From: Burkholderiales bacterium | GTDB lineage: Bacteria > Pseudomonadota > Gammaproteobacteria > Burkholderiales > Burkholderiaceae_C | Assembly (NCBI GenBank): GCA_025354615.1 | Contig: JANXMO010000064.1 | Coordinates: 1 to 5,869 of the forward strand | Reading direction: 5' to 3' | DNA length: 5,869 nt | Part shown: positions 1 to 5,666 of the stretch, in pieces | Layout of the letters: every line of letters starts with the position of its first letter | How positions within the stretch are numbered: the stretch's first letter is position 1 | The notes under the pieces: generated by a model | Told to the model about the DNA's origin: nothing | The model's database searches: none | What the model saw: the letters and a program-made list of their open reading frames with translations, nothing else | Translations under genes and position numbers: made by a program

Positions 1-34
1 GACCGGGGAGGCAATCAAGGAAATGGCGCGCTAG
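1..34 (+). CDS. Possible 3' end of an upstream gene (partial)
   Basis: From base 2 one plus-strand frame reads TGEAIKEMAR and then stops at TAG (32-34). The base composition changes sharply just after this stop, from G+C-rich to strongly AT-rich, as expected where a coding region ends. Only ten codons are visible, so no family can be assigned and the reading frame could be chance. If real, it is the tail of a gene transcribed toward the harpin-like gene. Confidence 0.3.
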   Translation, partial: TGEAIKEMAR

Positions 35-219
35 TAATTAGCATTTATATACAATGAATTTTTGCAATTATTGATTTATTAAATATGTCAAAAGATTGGC
101 GTCTTCTCGGCTTGTCCGGTGCCAACTTTCCTTCAACGTGATGACAGCCATTAACAAAGTCGCAGAGGCGTGGCGTGGACTACGCTCCTGCAATAAATAC
201 ATTTAGGGGGGAACACGCC
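35..219 (+). promoter_or_regulatory. AT-rich intergenic leader of the harpin-like gene
   Basis: About 185 bases without a credible gene. Bases 35-100 are very AT-rich, in strong contrast to the rest of the window, which fits a promoter region. A TACAAT at 50-55 resembles a -10 element but has no fitting -35 box, and TTGCAA at 62-67 has only a poor -10 partner, so I do not name a specific promoter. No pair of TTCG half-sites with PIP-box or hrpII-box spacing is visible. An imperfect dyad beginning TTGA and ending TCAA covers 71-90. A regulatory role is inferred from position and composition only. Confidence 0.5.
205..212 (+). promoter_or_regulatory. Ribosome binding site deciding the harpin-like gene start
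   Basis: The sequence AGGGGGGA lies seven bases before the ATG at 220. It is a strong Shine-Dalgarno match. It favours ATG 220 over the in-frame GTG at 175, which has no comparable site, and over the second ATG at 226. Confidence 0.8.
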
Positions 220-1518
220 ATGGCAATGCCCGGAATCCAACAGTTCGCCTTTCGTCCCCCGCCGCAATACGATCCGTATTTGGGCATGCAGGGCCCGGCG
301 CCCGTCAACCCATACCAATGGAGCGGCGGGCAGCCGCAGCCCATGGGGCAGCAGCTGCCGCAGCAACTGCTCAGCGCCGTGGGCAACCTGCTGAATACCA
401 TCGTCACCCAGCTGATGAGCCGGCTCGTGCCGCAGCAGGGCCAGCCGGGGCAGATGCCCGGCTTCGGCAGTGCCAACCCGTTCGGCAGCCTGCCTGGCGT
501 GGGTGCGTCACAGCCGGTGGCACCGGCGATGCCGGACCCTGGCGCCAGCGCAGGCAGTAGCAGCAGCGTCGGCGGTGCGGGCGACCCCAGCGCCATGGGC
601 TTTGGCGACGACAGCGGCACCAGCATCGAAAAGCTGCTGCGCCAGATCATTACCCAGCTGATGCAGACGCTGATGCAGATGCAGACGCCGCAGCAGCAGC
701 CGGGCGGGCAGATGCCCGGCGGCGGCCCCGGCGGGCCGGGCGGCATTTGCGGCACTGGAGGCCCGGGCGGTATGGGTGGCCCAGGGGGCTCTTTTTATTC
801 CAATTCACAGCCGGATCCCTGGAACTTGCCTCAGAACATCGTTGGCACCTCGCTGCCAACGCAAACCGTCACCTCGCCCATCAACACAGTGACGGGTCTG
901 CTGCCCGGATCGATATCGCTGTCGCAAATTCCCTCCAATGCCAATGAATTGGTGCAGGCCTACAAAGGTGTGCCCGCCGCCGGCACAGCAGAGGGCCGCG
1001 AAGCGCAGCTCAAGGAAGCGTTTGGCAAGATGGGCATGAGTTCGGATGAAATCACGTTTTTCACACGCATGGCGAAGGCTGAGTCGTCGACCAATCTCGA
1101 CGCGTCTTCGCATGGCGATTTAGGGAATGGCGATTTCAGCACCCACGGACCGCTGTCAGCCGCATTGGGTGGTTTCAGAGGCAACCCATCGTGGTATGAG
1201 CAGCAAACCGGCCAAAAGCCACCGGAAGGTTGGGAAGAAATTCTTAAGCACCCGGAACAAAACTACCAGGCGGCTGCTATCTTGGGCGCCATGAACATCA
1301 AAGCTGGCATGAAAGGTGAGAACGGCAAGAATGACTTCCAGTCGCCTTTCACCGGCATCATCACGCAACACCAAAAAGGCTATGCGAGCCATGCTATGAG
1401 CAACCCGGAAGATGGAGGCGTGGTTGACAACAACCTGCGGCTCGAAGAGGCCGGTGACTCACCCGCCCTGAAAGCGTTTTATGCGGAGCTGAGATCCCGG
1501 CTGCCACATTCGCTTTGA
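220..1518 (+). CDS. Harpin-like T3S protein with C-terminal lysozyme/transglycosylase-like domain
   Basis: The 432-residue product is rich in Gly, Gln, Pro and Met and has no classical signal peptide, which is typical of harpins secreted by the type III system. Residues 57-81 and 139-167 are two related units: an amphipathic Leu/Ile/Gln helix (LLNTIVTQLM and LLRQIITQLM) followed by a Gln/Pro/Gly tail ending GQMPG. Residues 162-190 form a Gly-rich linker with a single cysteine at 177, unusual because harpins generally lack cysteine. From about residue 260 the composition becomes that of a folded domain. It has MAKAESS, with Glu288 as candidate catalytic acid, then SSHGDLG, STHGPL, and NYQAAAILGAMNIK (348-361). 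These resemble the ES and Asn-Ile motifs of lytic transglycosylases, but the usual GLMQ motif is not clear. Pseudomonas syringae HopP1 has a comparable harpin plus transglycosylase layout. The likely role is secreted translocation helper and local peptidoglycan opening. The harpin character is fairly firm; catalytic activity is inferred. Confidence 0.78.
   Translation: MAMPGIQQFAFRPPPQYDPYLGMQGPAPVNPYQWSGGQPQPMGQQLPQQLLSAVGNLLNTIVTQLMSRLVPQQGQPGQMPGFGSANPFGSLPGVGASQPVAPAMPDPGASAGSSSSVGGAGDPSAMGFGDDSGTSIEKLLRQIITQLMQTLMQMQTPQQQPGGQMPGGGPGGPGGICGTGGPGGMGGPGGSFYSNSQPDPWNLPQNIVGTSLPTQTVTSPINTVTGLLPGSISLSQIPSNANELVQAYKGVPAAGTAEGREAQLKEAFGKMGMSSDEITFFTRMAKAESSTNLDASSHGDLGNGDFSTHGPLSAALGGFRGNPSWYEQQTGQKPPEGWEEILKHPEQNYQAAAILGAMNIKAGMKGENGKNDFQSPFTGIITQHQKGYASHAMSNPEDGGVVDNNLRLEEAGDSPALKAFYAELRSRLPHSL
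388..720 (+). repeat. Two-copy helix plus GQMPG repeat inside the harpin-like gene
   Basis: Codons 57-81 (388-462) and 139-167 (634-720) encode two similar units. Both share ITQLM/VTQLM helices, then Gln-rich and Pro/Gly-rich tails ending GQMPG. At the DNA level the 15-base string GGGCAGATGCCCGGC occurs exactly at 448-462 and again at 706-720, and ACCCAGCTGATG occurs in both helices. This points to an internal duplication that has since diverged. Short Leu/Gln-rich helices of this kind are the active part of Hpa1-type harpins, which may suggest two harpin units in one chain. Confidence 0.7.
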
Positions 1519-1587
1519 TGCAATTTCATGGGCCGTAATGACCCGCACCTGCTGGGCTGCTGCTCAATCGAGCGAACGGCAAATCTC

Positions 1588-1618
1588 TTACTCCCTCTCC
1601 CACATGGAGAGGGAGTAA
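1588..1618. terminator. Perfect 13-bp hairpin after the harpin-like gene
   Basis: TTACTCCCTCTCC (1588-1600) and GGAGAGGGAGTAA (1606-1618) are exact reverse complements around the five-base loop CACAT. The hairpin starts 69 bases after the harpin-like stop codon and ends 74 bases before the GST start. No T-run follows on either strand, so it is not a textbook intrinsic terminator. It could still end transcription, protect the mRNA 3' end, or be one copy of a dispersed CCCTCTCC-type intergenic repeat. Confidence 0.55.
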
Positions 1619-1692
1619 TGCAGCAACGGCCGACCATGCTGGCCCAATAGTAAAGTCTGTCATGTGCCAACAAATGAGTTTGCAGTAACGAC

Positions 1693-2352
1693 ATGATCAC
1701 GCTTTATGGCTTTGGACGTATTTTTCCCGAAGGGCGCGGCGAGACGAAAGACCTGCGGGCGCAGTGGGCGCTTGAAGAAACCGGTCTGCCGTACCGAGTC
1801 CACGCACTCGACCACACGGGCGGAGAACTTGACGGCGAGGCCTTCAGTCGACTCAGCCCCTTTCACCAGGCGCCAGTCATTGACGACGACGGCTTCGTAT
1901 TGGCCGAGTCGGCTGCCATCGTGCTTTACCTGGCCGAGAAAGCGGGCAAGCTGATTCCCAACGATGTTCAAGGCCGTACTCGCGTTGTTCAATGGTGCTG
2001 TGCCGCGGCCAGCAGTGTCGAGCCTACATTTTTGTGCCTCGACTTGATCGGGATGTTTGACAGTGGCAAGACGGCTCAACAGCTTGACGCAAAAGTGCAC
2101 GAACTGGCTGGCCGTTGGCTTGCCGGCGTTGAGCGCCGTCTCGAAGACCGCGAGTGGATTGCCTGTGCTGATTTCACGGTGGCCGACATCATGATGGCCT
2201 GCGTTTTGCGCGGCGTTCGGAAAACCGACTTGATGGCACCCTTTCCGAAGCTGATGGCCTATTACCAGCGCTGCCAAGCCCGCCCGGCCTGGCAGCGCAC
2301 GCTTGCACTTTATGCCGAGCGTGTGAATGTGAGCGTCGACGATATCCGCTGA
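1693..2352 (+). CDS. Glutathione S-transferase family protein
   Basis: The 219-residue product has the usual length and two-domain layout of a soluble cytosolic GST. Residues 1-83 form the thioredoxin-like domain. It begins with the strand MITLYGFG and carries APVIDDD, with the cis-proline at Pro61, and AESAAI, with the Glu72-Ser73 pair that binds the glutathione gamma-glutamyl group. The helical domain runs from about 90 to 210 and includes FTVADI, where Thr162 and Asp165 form the N-capping box conserved in GSTs. The family conjugates glutathione to electrophiles or reduces peroxides; the substrate here cannot be told. An insertion-like stretch, FPEGRGETKD, sits between the first strand and first helix. 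ATG 1693 is the start, but the preceding ribosome binding site is weak. The gene converges on the hrp operon and is not a known T3S component, so it is probably a neighbour by insertion or at the cluster edge. Confidence 0.92.
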   Translation: MITLYGFGRIFPEGRGETKDLRAQWALEETGLPYRVHALDHTGGELDGEAFSRLSPFHQAPVIDDDGFVLAESAAIVLYLAEKAGKLIPNDVQGRTRVVQWCCAAASSVEPTFLCLDLIGMFDSGKTAQQLDAKVHELAGRWLAGVERRLEDREWIACADFTVADIMMACVLRGVRKTDLMAPFPKLMAYYQRCQARPAWQRTLALYAERVNVSVDDIR

Positions 2353-2515
2353 GGCAATGCTCAACGGAGCTTTCGCGAAGCGGGACACTCAATTTGCGAC
2401 GGTACCCAGAACGCCATCGGCGATGCTGTCCGTCACCGCTGTTTTTCCGCAACCTTGCCCACACCGCAAAAAGGCGTCACGGCAACCGCCGCGGTAGACC
2501 AGCGCCAGCGAGACG
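2353..2515. other. Intergenic junction between the GST gene and hrpB5, no recognisable gene
   Basis: Two convergent genes end on either side of this 163-base stretch. In related Hrp2 clusters hrcN, encoding the T3S ATPase, would begin here on the minus strand, but no credible start of an HrcN protein is present. One minus-strand frame reads GCGKTAVTDSIADG before a stop at about 2390, but the frame has no clear relation to an F1-like ATPase. No clear terminator hairpin with a T-run was seen, only a short TTCGCGAA palindrome (2372-2379) and CATCGGCGATG. Confidence 0.6.
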
Positions 2516-3226
2516 TCAGGCCGGTTCCTCCTCGGATAACGCACGGTGCACGGCGCGCTGCATGGCGGTGCGCAAGCCTTGCAGCTGGGTTTCCAGGCTG
2601 GCGTCGAGAATACCGACCTCGGACTCGAACACGCAGCTGCCAGGCTGGAAGCTGCTGTCGACCCGCAGCTCGACTTTCGAGCCGCTGGCATCACCGGTCA
2701 GCTGGTCGGCCAGTGCAGCGCTGGCGTGTGCATGGTCGGCTGGGCTGACCCGCAACACCACGCGCGTGGCTTCGCGCGTCAAGGCCTGCACATTGCGCAG
2801 CGCGCGGTGATAGAGCGCTTCACGCGGCCCGCTGTCGACGATGCGCTCCACCGCGGCGGTGACGATCTCGGCCAGTTTGTCTTGCGAGGCGCGGATCGAT
2901 TCTTCGCGCTGGTCTTGTTGCGCCTGCTGCTGTGTATGCCAGTCGACCACCGCCTGGCTCATGCCTTCCTGGTAGCCGTCTCTGACCGCTTGTTCGCGTT
3001 CGGCCTGCGCCTGTGCGCGCAATGCTTCAGCTTGCTGCTGCGCGGCTTCGATGATCGCTTGCGCCTGCAGGTGGGCCTCGTGCAGCACCAGCGCCTGGCG
3101 GGCGTCGGCTGCGCCCAGTGAAAATTCGACGCTCGCCACCTGCTCGACTTCAGTGGCCCGCACGATGCCGGATGGAACGCCCACGCGCTCGCCGGCAGCG
3201 CCGCCTGGATGCAGCCAAATCAACAT
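2516..3226 (-). CDS. hrpB5: HrpB5/HrcL (SctL), T3S ATPase stator
   Basis: The 236-residue protein belongs to the HrpB5/YscL/FliH family. In the cytoplasm it binds the N-terminus of the ATPase HrcN, restrains its activity and links it to the sorting platform. The start MLIWLHPGG is typical. Residues 45-83 form an Ala/Gln/Glu-rich coiled coil followed by GYQEG, a GxxxG-type element known from FliH. The C-terminal domain (about 115-230) ends with GSCVFESEVGILDASLETQL, the characteristic signature of the family. ATG 3226 is preferred: AGGAG stands seven bases upstream, and the start overlaps the hrpB4 stop by seven bases, which suggests coupled translation. Longer in-frame starts would lie inside hrpB4 and add residues without family character. 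Its partner hrcN is not next to it, although the protein itself looks intact. Confidence 0.93.
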   Translation of the reverse strand: MLIWLHPGGAAGERVGVPSGIVRATEVEQVASVEFSLGAADARQALVLHEAHLQAQAIIEAAQQQAEALRAQAQAEREQAVRDGYQEGMSQAVVDWHTQQQAQQDQREESIRASQDKLAEIVTAAVERIVDSGPREALYHRALRNVQALTREATRVVLRVSPADHAHASAALADQLTGDASGSKVELRVDSSFQPGSCVFESEVGILDASLETQLQGLRTAMQRAVHRALSEEEPA

Positions 3227-3897
3227 GACGCCTCTCCTTCCACCAAAGCCACGACGGTGACCAGCGCTTCGGCAAAAGGCCGGGCTTTTTTCAGGCTGTG
3301 CCACGGGCCGCGCGGCCAGCGCAGGGGCGGCAACGTGGCGCGCACCATTCGCTGAAGGGAAGGATGGCGCCAAGCCCCTGCCGCCACGGCGTCGAGATAG
3401 CCGACCTGCACCCAGAAGCCGGCGCCAGCGTTGGCAAAAGCACTGTCGATCGGCCGGCTTGCCGCTTGCAAAGACAATTCCTTCAACGGAACGAGTACCG
3501 GCCCGAGCAGCGCCGCCAGTTCATTGCGCGGCTGGCGCGCGACACAGCTGCGCAGCACACCGGGCCGCCGCGCCAGCGCCAGCGCACACAGCCGCAGCTC
3601 GAGCGCCGCCACGGGCAGCAACACCCAGCGGCCAGGCGCTGTCGCGAGTGCCTCGGCCGGCGGGTCACTGCCACGCCAGCGCCGTACGTAAAGCCGGATC
3701 ACTCGTTCACGAGTGGCGTTGTCGGGCAACGCGTCCAGCAAGTCCTGCGGGATGGCGAGCCGCTGCAAATTCATGCGTGTTGGCAGCGCATCGGCCTGCG
3801 GCGAGAAAGCCAGCAACGCTTGCGCCAGGCCGTGCGCCTGCTCGCGCAGCGCGCTGTCGCTTGCGGGTTCCGTTTCGGTAGCGGTTTCAGCGAACAT
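3220..3897 (-). CDS. hrpB4: HrpB4, SctK-like sorting-platform component
   Basis: The 225-residue protein sits between hrcJ and hrpB5, the position of hrpB4 in Xanthomonas and Ralstonia, and has a similar length to that family. It has no signal peptide and no clear membrane segment. It is rich in Leu, Ala and Arg, with a central block beginning WVLLPVAALELRLCALALAR and continuing into a conserved-looking Leu-rich helix around LAALLGPVLVPLKEL. This pattern resembles SctK/OrgA/YscK proteins, which join the cytoplasmic C-ring to the HrcJ ring. Sequence conservation in this family is low, so the assignment rests largely on gene order. ATG 3897 is the first possible start, because an in-frame TGA occurs a few codons upstream. 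The Shine-Dalgarno match is poor; the 29-base gap after hrcJ suggests dependence on upstream translation. Confidence 0.86.
   Translation of the reverse strand: MFAETATETEPASDSALREQAHGLAQALLAFSPQADALPTRMNLQRLAIPQDLLDALPDNATRERVIRLYVRRWRGSDPPAEALATAPGRWVLLPVAALELRLCALALARRPGVLRSCVARQPRNELAALLGPVLVPLKELSLQAASRPIDSAFANAGAGFWVQVGYLDAVAAGAWRHPSLQRMVRATLPPLRWPRGPWHSLKKARPFAEALVTVVALVEGEASC
3231..3239 (-). promoter_or_regulatory. Ribosome binding site of hrpB5 inside the hrpB4 end
   Basis: Read on the minus strand, AAGGAGAGG precedes the hrpB5 ATG, with its AGGAG core seven bases away. It lies within the last codons of hrpB4 and fixes the hrpB5 start at 3226. Confidence 0.75.
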
Positions 3898-3926
3898 GGT
3901 GCGGGCTCGTCACGTGGTGCGAACGC

Positions 3927-4703
3927 TCAGGCCACTGCCGTTTTGCGCAGCTTTTGCAAGCCGGGCGGCAGCCACTGCGGACGCAGCACCACCACCGCTG
4001 CGCCGCCGGCCAACAGCAGGACGACGAAACCCGCAGCCGCGCCCCACACCCAGCCACCGCCCGCCACCCGCGCCGGCAACACCAGGTCACTGGCCGGAAC
4101 CAGCGTCACGTTGACGTTGTCGTAAGCCAAGCCCTCGACCGCGCGTGACACCATGGTCTTGATCGACGGCACGATGTTGCTCATGTTGGCTTCAGGCCGG
4201 TGTTTGACGAACACCGAAGCGCTGGACGGTGTGACCTTGGTCGCCATCGGGTCATTGGTCGGCAGCACGATGTGCACCTTGGCCGTCACCACGCCGTCAA
4301 TGTGGCTCAAGGTGTCCGACAGCTCCTGCGACACGCCATGCACGAAGCGCACGCGTTCTTCGAACGGGGTCGAAATCAAGCCCTCTTTCTTGAACATGTC
4401 ACCCAGGCTGACAAAGCGCTCGGGCGGCAGGCCGGCGGCTTTGAGCACCAGCAGGGCTCGCACTGTTTCGTCCTTTTCAACCGCAAGCACCCAGGTTTTG
4501 CCGGCATCCCGTGTCACTTTTTCGGCTTCTATGCCCTGCACCAGCAAGGCGCTGACCATGCTGTTGACGTCGGCCTCGCTCTGGTTGGACACCAAATCGG
4601 TTTGGCAGCCACCCAGCAGGGCCAGACAGGCCCAGGCCAGCAACACGGCGCACCAGCGACGCGGGCCTCCTGAGATTCGATGCGAGAAGGCAAGGGCGTA
4701 CAT
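3927..4703 (-). CDS. hrcJ: HrcJ (SctJ), inner-membrane ring lipoprotein of the T3S system
   Basis: The protein (258 residues from ATG 4703) is a clear YscJ/HrcJ/FliF-type ring component that forms the periplasmic inner-membrane ring of the secretion basal body. An N-terminal hydrophobic segment ends in LALLGGC, a lipobox with Cys33 as the lipidated residue. The ring-building domains follow, with typical stretches LVSNQSEADVNSMVSALL, GLPPERFVSLGDMF, STPFEERVRFVHG, ELSDTLSHIDGVVTAKVHIVLP and the SASVFVKHRP region. A hydrophobic helix near residues 218-240 is the C-terminal membrane anchor, followed by a short basic tail. Length is normal for the family. ATG 4703 overlaps the hrpB2 stop by one base (TGATG), a sign of translational coupling; the GTG at 4706 is an alternative giving one more residue. 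Confidence 0.97.
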   Translation of the reverse strand: MYALAFSHRISGGPRRWCAVLLAWACLALLGGCQTDLVSNQSEADVNSMVSALLVQGIEAEKVTRDAGKTWVLAVEKDETVRALLVLKAAGLPPERFVSLGDMFKKEGLISTPFEERVRFVHGVSQELSDTLSHIDGVVTAKVHIVLPTNDPMATKVTPSSASVFVKHRPEANMSNIVPSIKTMVSRAVEGLAYDNVNVTLVPASDLVLPARVAGGGWVWGAAAGFVVLLLAGGAAVVVLRPQWLPPGLQKLRKTAVA

Positions 4704-5080
4704 CACTGGTTCTTCATCAAGGTTTGCAGGCCGCTCTTGCCGCTTTGCGCCACGTAAACACCGGCGTTGAACTGCATCTGTGTGGACGACATCTGGAATT
4801 GCAGCGCAATGTGCCTGGACATCAGCTCGGCCTGGTTCATGCTCGGCGCCTGCTCGGTAAAGGCGCGCACGTCGGCGAAGGTTTGCTTCATCAGCGCTTC
4901 GTTGTGCTGCAACATCTTCGAGGCCACCGTGTCGTTTCCGCCCAGGTTCTGCACCGACATCTCTGGGATGGTCGACATCAGCTGGCTGAACTGATCGACG
5001 GCGTGCTGAACCGGCTGGCTGCGGGCGCTGGTTGTTTCAACAATCGTCTGTGGCGAAATGGCTGCAATGGCATCAGTCAT
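4703..5080 (-). CDS. hrpB2: HrpB2, predicted inner rod protein (SctI)
   Basis: The 125-residue protein matches the HrpB2 family, small early T3S substrates that form the periplasmic inner rod and are needed for pilus assembly. The central part, with NDTVASKMLQHNEALMKQ and APSMNQAELMSRHIALQFQMSSTQMQFN, is amphipathic helix of rod-protein type. The C-terminus is SGLQTLMKNQ. Residues 118-123 (LQTLMK) match the VxTLxK motif described for HrpB2 and other rod proteins, with Leu in place of Val. ATG 5080 is chosen because AAGAGGT lies six bases upstream. The longer open frame back to 5203 runs into the end of hrpB1 and encodes a Pro-rich stretch of no coding character. It is 43 bases after hrpB1 and overlaps hrcJ by one base. 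Confidence 0.93.
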   Translation of the reverse strand: MTDAIAAISPQTIVETTSARSQPVQHAVDQFSQLMSTIPEMSVQNLGGNDTVASKMLQHNEALMKQTFADVRAFTEQAPSMNQAELMSRHIALQFQMSSTQMQFNAGVYVAQSGKSGLQTLMKNQ

Positions 5081-5086
5081 GGCGTG

Positions 5087-5093
5087 ACCTCTT
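5087..5093 (-). promoter_or_regulatory. Ribosome binding site deciding the hrpB2 start
   Basis: On the minus strand AAGAGGT stands six bases before the ATG at 5080, in the short gap between hrpB1 and hrpB2. It excludes the longer in-frame start at 5203, which would lie within hrpB1. Confidence 0.7.
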
Positions 5094-5123
5094 CTATGGT
5101 TGACGGTCCGAAGGGCCCCAAAA

Positions 5124-5573
5124 TCAGGCGCGCATGTAAGCGTGCTGCGAGTAATCGGTGGCGGTGGTGGTGGTGGTCGATTCCGCCTCAGCGGGTGAGT
5201 CATCCTGGCCCAGCAGCAGACGCACCAGGCTGGCCGCCTCGGGGCTGGCAGTGGTCGTCAACACCTCGTTGGCACTGATGGCCCAGTCCTGGTCACCGGT
5301 GGCGTATTGGCAGAATGCCAACAGCGCTTGCCCGAGCGGCCAGGTTTCCCCGTTGGCTTCGGAGTTGCGCAAAGTGCGAATGGCATCTTTCCATTGGCCG
5401 CGGCCGACTGCAATCCAGGCATCGAAAGTGTCCAGCTCCGGCAGCTTGGGACGCAGGTCACGTACCGCGGCCAGCAGCAGCTCAGCGTCGTCATGCCGGC
5501 CCCGGTGAATGCCTTGGCTGATGAGCTCGATCATCCCTGCCACGAATGTCTTGCTGTGGATGTCTTCGATCAT
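5124..5573 (-). CDS. hrpB1: HrpB1 family T3S assembly protein
   Basis: The 149-residue protein matches the HrpB1/HrpK family, found only in Hrp2-type clusters. In Xanthomonas this protein is reported in the periplasm, bound to peptidoglycan and secretion-apparatus parts, and is essential for secretion. The N-terminal two thirds is helical and TPR-like: MIELISQGIHRGRHDDAELL, then LRPKLPELDTFDAWIAVGRG, WKDAIRTL, and PLGQALLAFCQYATGDQDW. No classical signal peptide is visible, as in the known family members. The tail (about 123-149) looks disordered, acidic then Thr-rich, with five consecutive Thr residues (133-137) encoded by near-identical ACC codons. ATG 5573 has a GAGAG upstream, a modest ribosome binding site. 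It leads the run hrpB1-hrpB2-hrcJ-hrpB4-hrpB5. Confidence 0.91.
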   Translation of the reverse strand: MIEDIHSKTFVAGMIELISQGIHRGRHDDAELLLAAVRDLRPKLPELDTFDAWIAVGRGQWKDAIRTLRNSEANGETWPLGQALLAFCQYATGDQDWAISANEVLTTTASPEAASLVRLLLGQDDSPAEAESTTTTTATDYSQHAYMRA

Positions 5574-5666
5574 GATGTGTCTCTCGATTTGAAAGTGGAG
5601 AAGAGGGGCGTAGAAGCGGTTGCGTGAAACAAGGAAGGCACAAAACGGTGAAAGTGGTTCGTTCGT
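5574..5666 (-). promoter_or_regulatory. Leader upstream of hrpB1, no PIP box seen
   Basis: This 93-base gap separates hrpB1 from the upstream open frame on the same strand. In Xanthomonas the hrpB operon is driven from just upstream of hrpB1 through a PIP box (TTCG half-sites about 15-16 bases apart). No TTCG half-site occurs here on the minus strand. The only related pattern is TTTCAC occurring twice, with spacing unlike a PIP box. The promoter may lie beyond the window, upstream of the partial gene, or use a degenerate site. Confidence 0.35.

Noticed and set aside
180..755. A 191-codon open frame on the minus strand, Pro/Cys-rich
   Set aside because: It is the complement of the Gly- and Gln-rich repeats of the harpin-like gene, which automatically read as Pro and Cys/Ala runs on the other strand.
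1660..2388. A 242-codon open frame on the minus strand opposite the GST gene
   Set aside because: It mirrors the GST gene over its whole length, shows no recognisable domain and has no plausible ribosome binding site. Long antisense frames are common in G+C-rich genes.
2389..2515. Minus-strand frame after hrpB5 reading GCGKTAVTDSIADG, at first sight a Walker A motif of a broken hrcN
   Set aside because: HrcN proteins have a GVGKS/T-type loop within an F1-like context and the GERGREV stretch soon after; neither is present, the frame ends within a few codons, and there is no N-terminal HrcN domain between it and hrpB5. A chance match is more likely.
3298..4125. A 275-codon plus-strand open frame opposite hrpB4 and hrcJ
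   Set aside because: It crosses two well-supported genes, is low in complexity with many Arg, Gln and Ala residues, and has no recognisable motifs.
5081..5203. N-terminal extension of hrpB2 from an upstream ATG, with a run of prolines
   Set aside because: It overlaps the 3' end of hrpB1, where the proline run is the shifted-frame reading of the Thr codons, and a good ribosome binding site points to ATG 5080.
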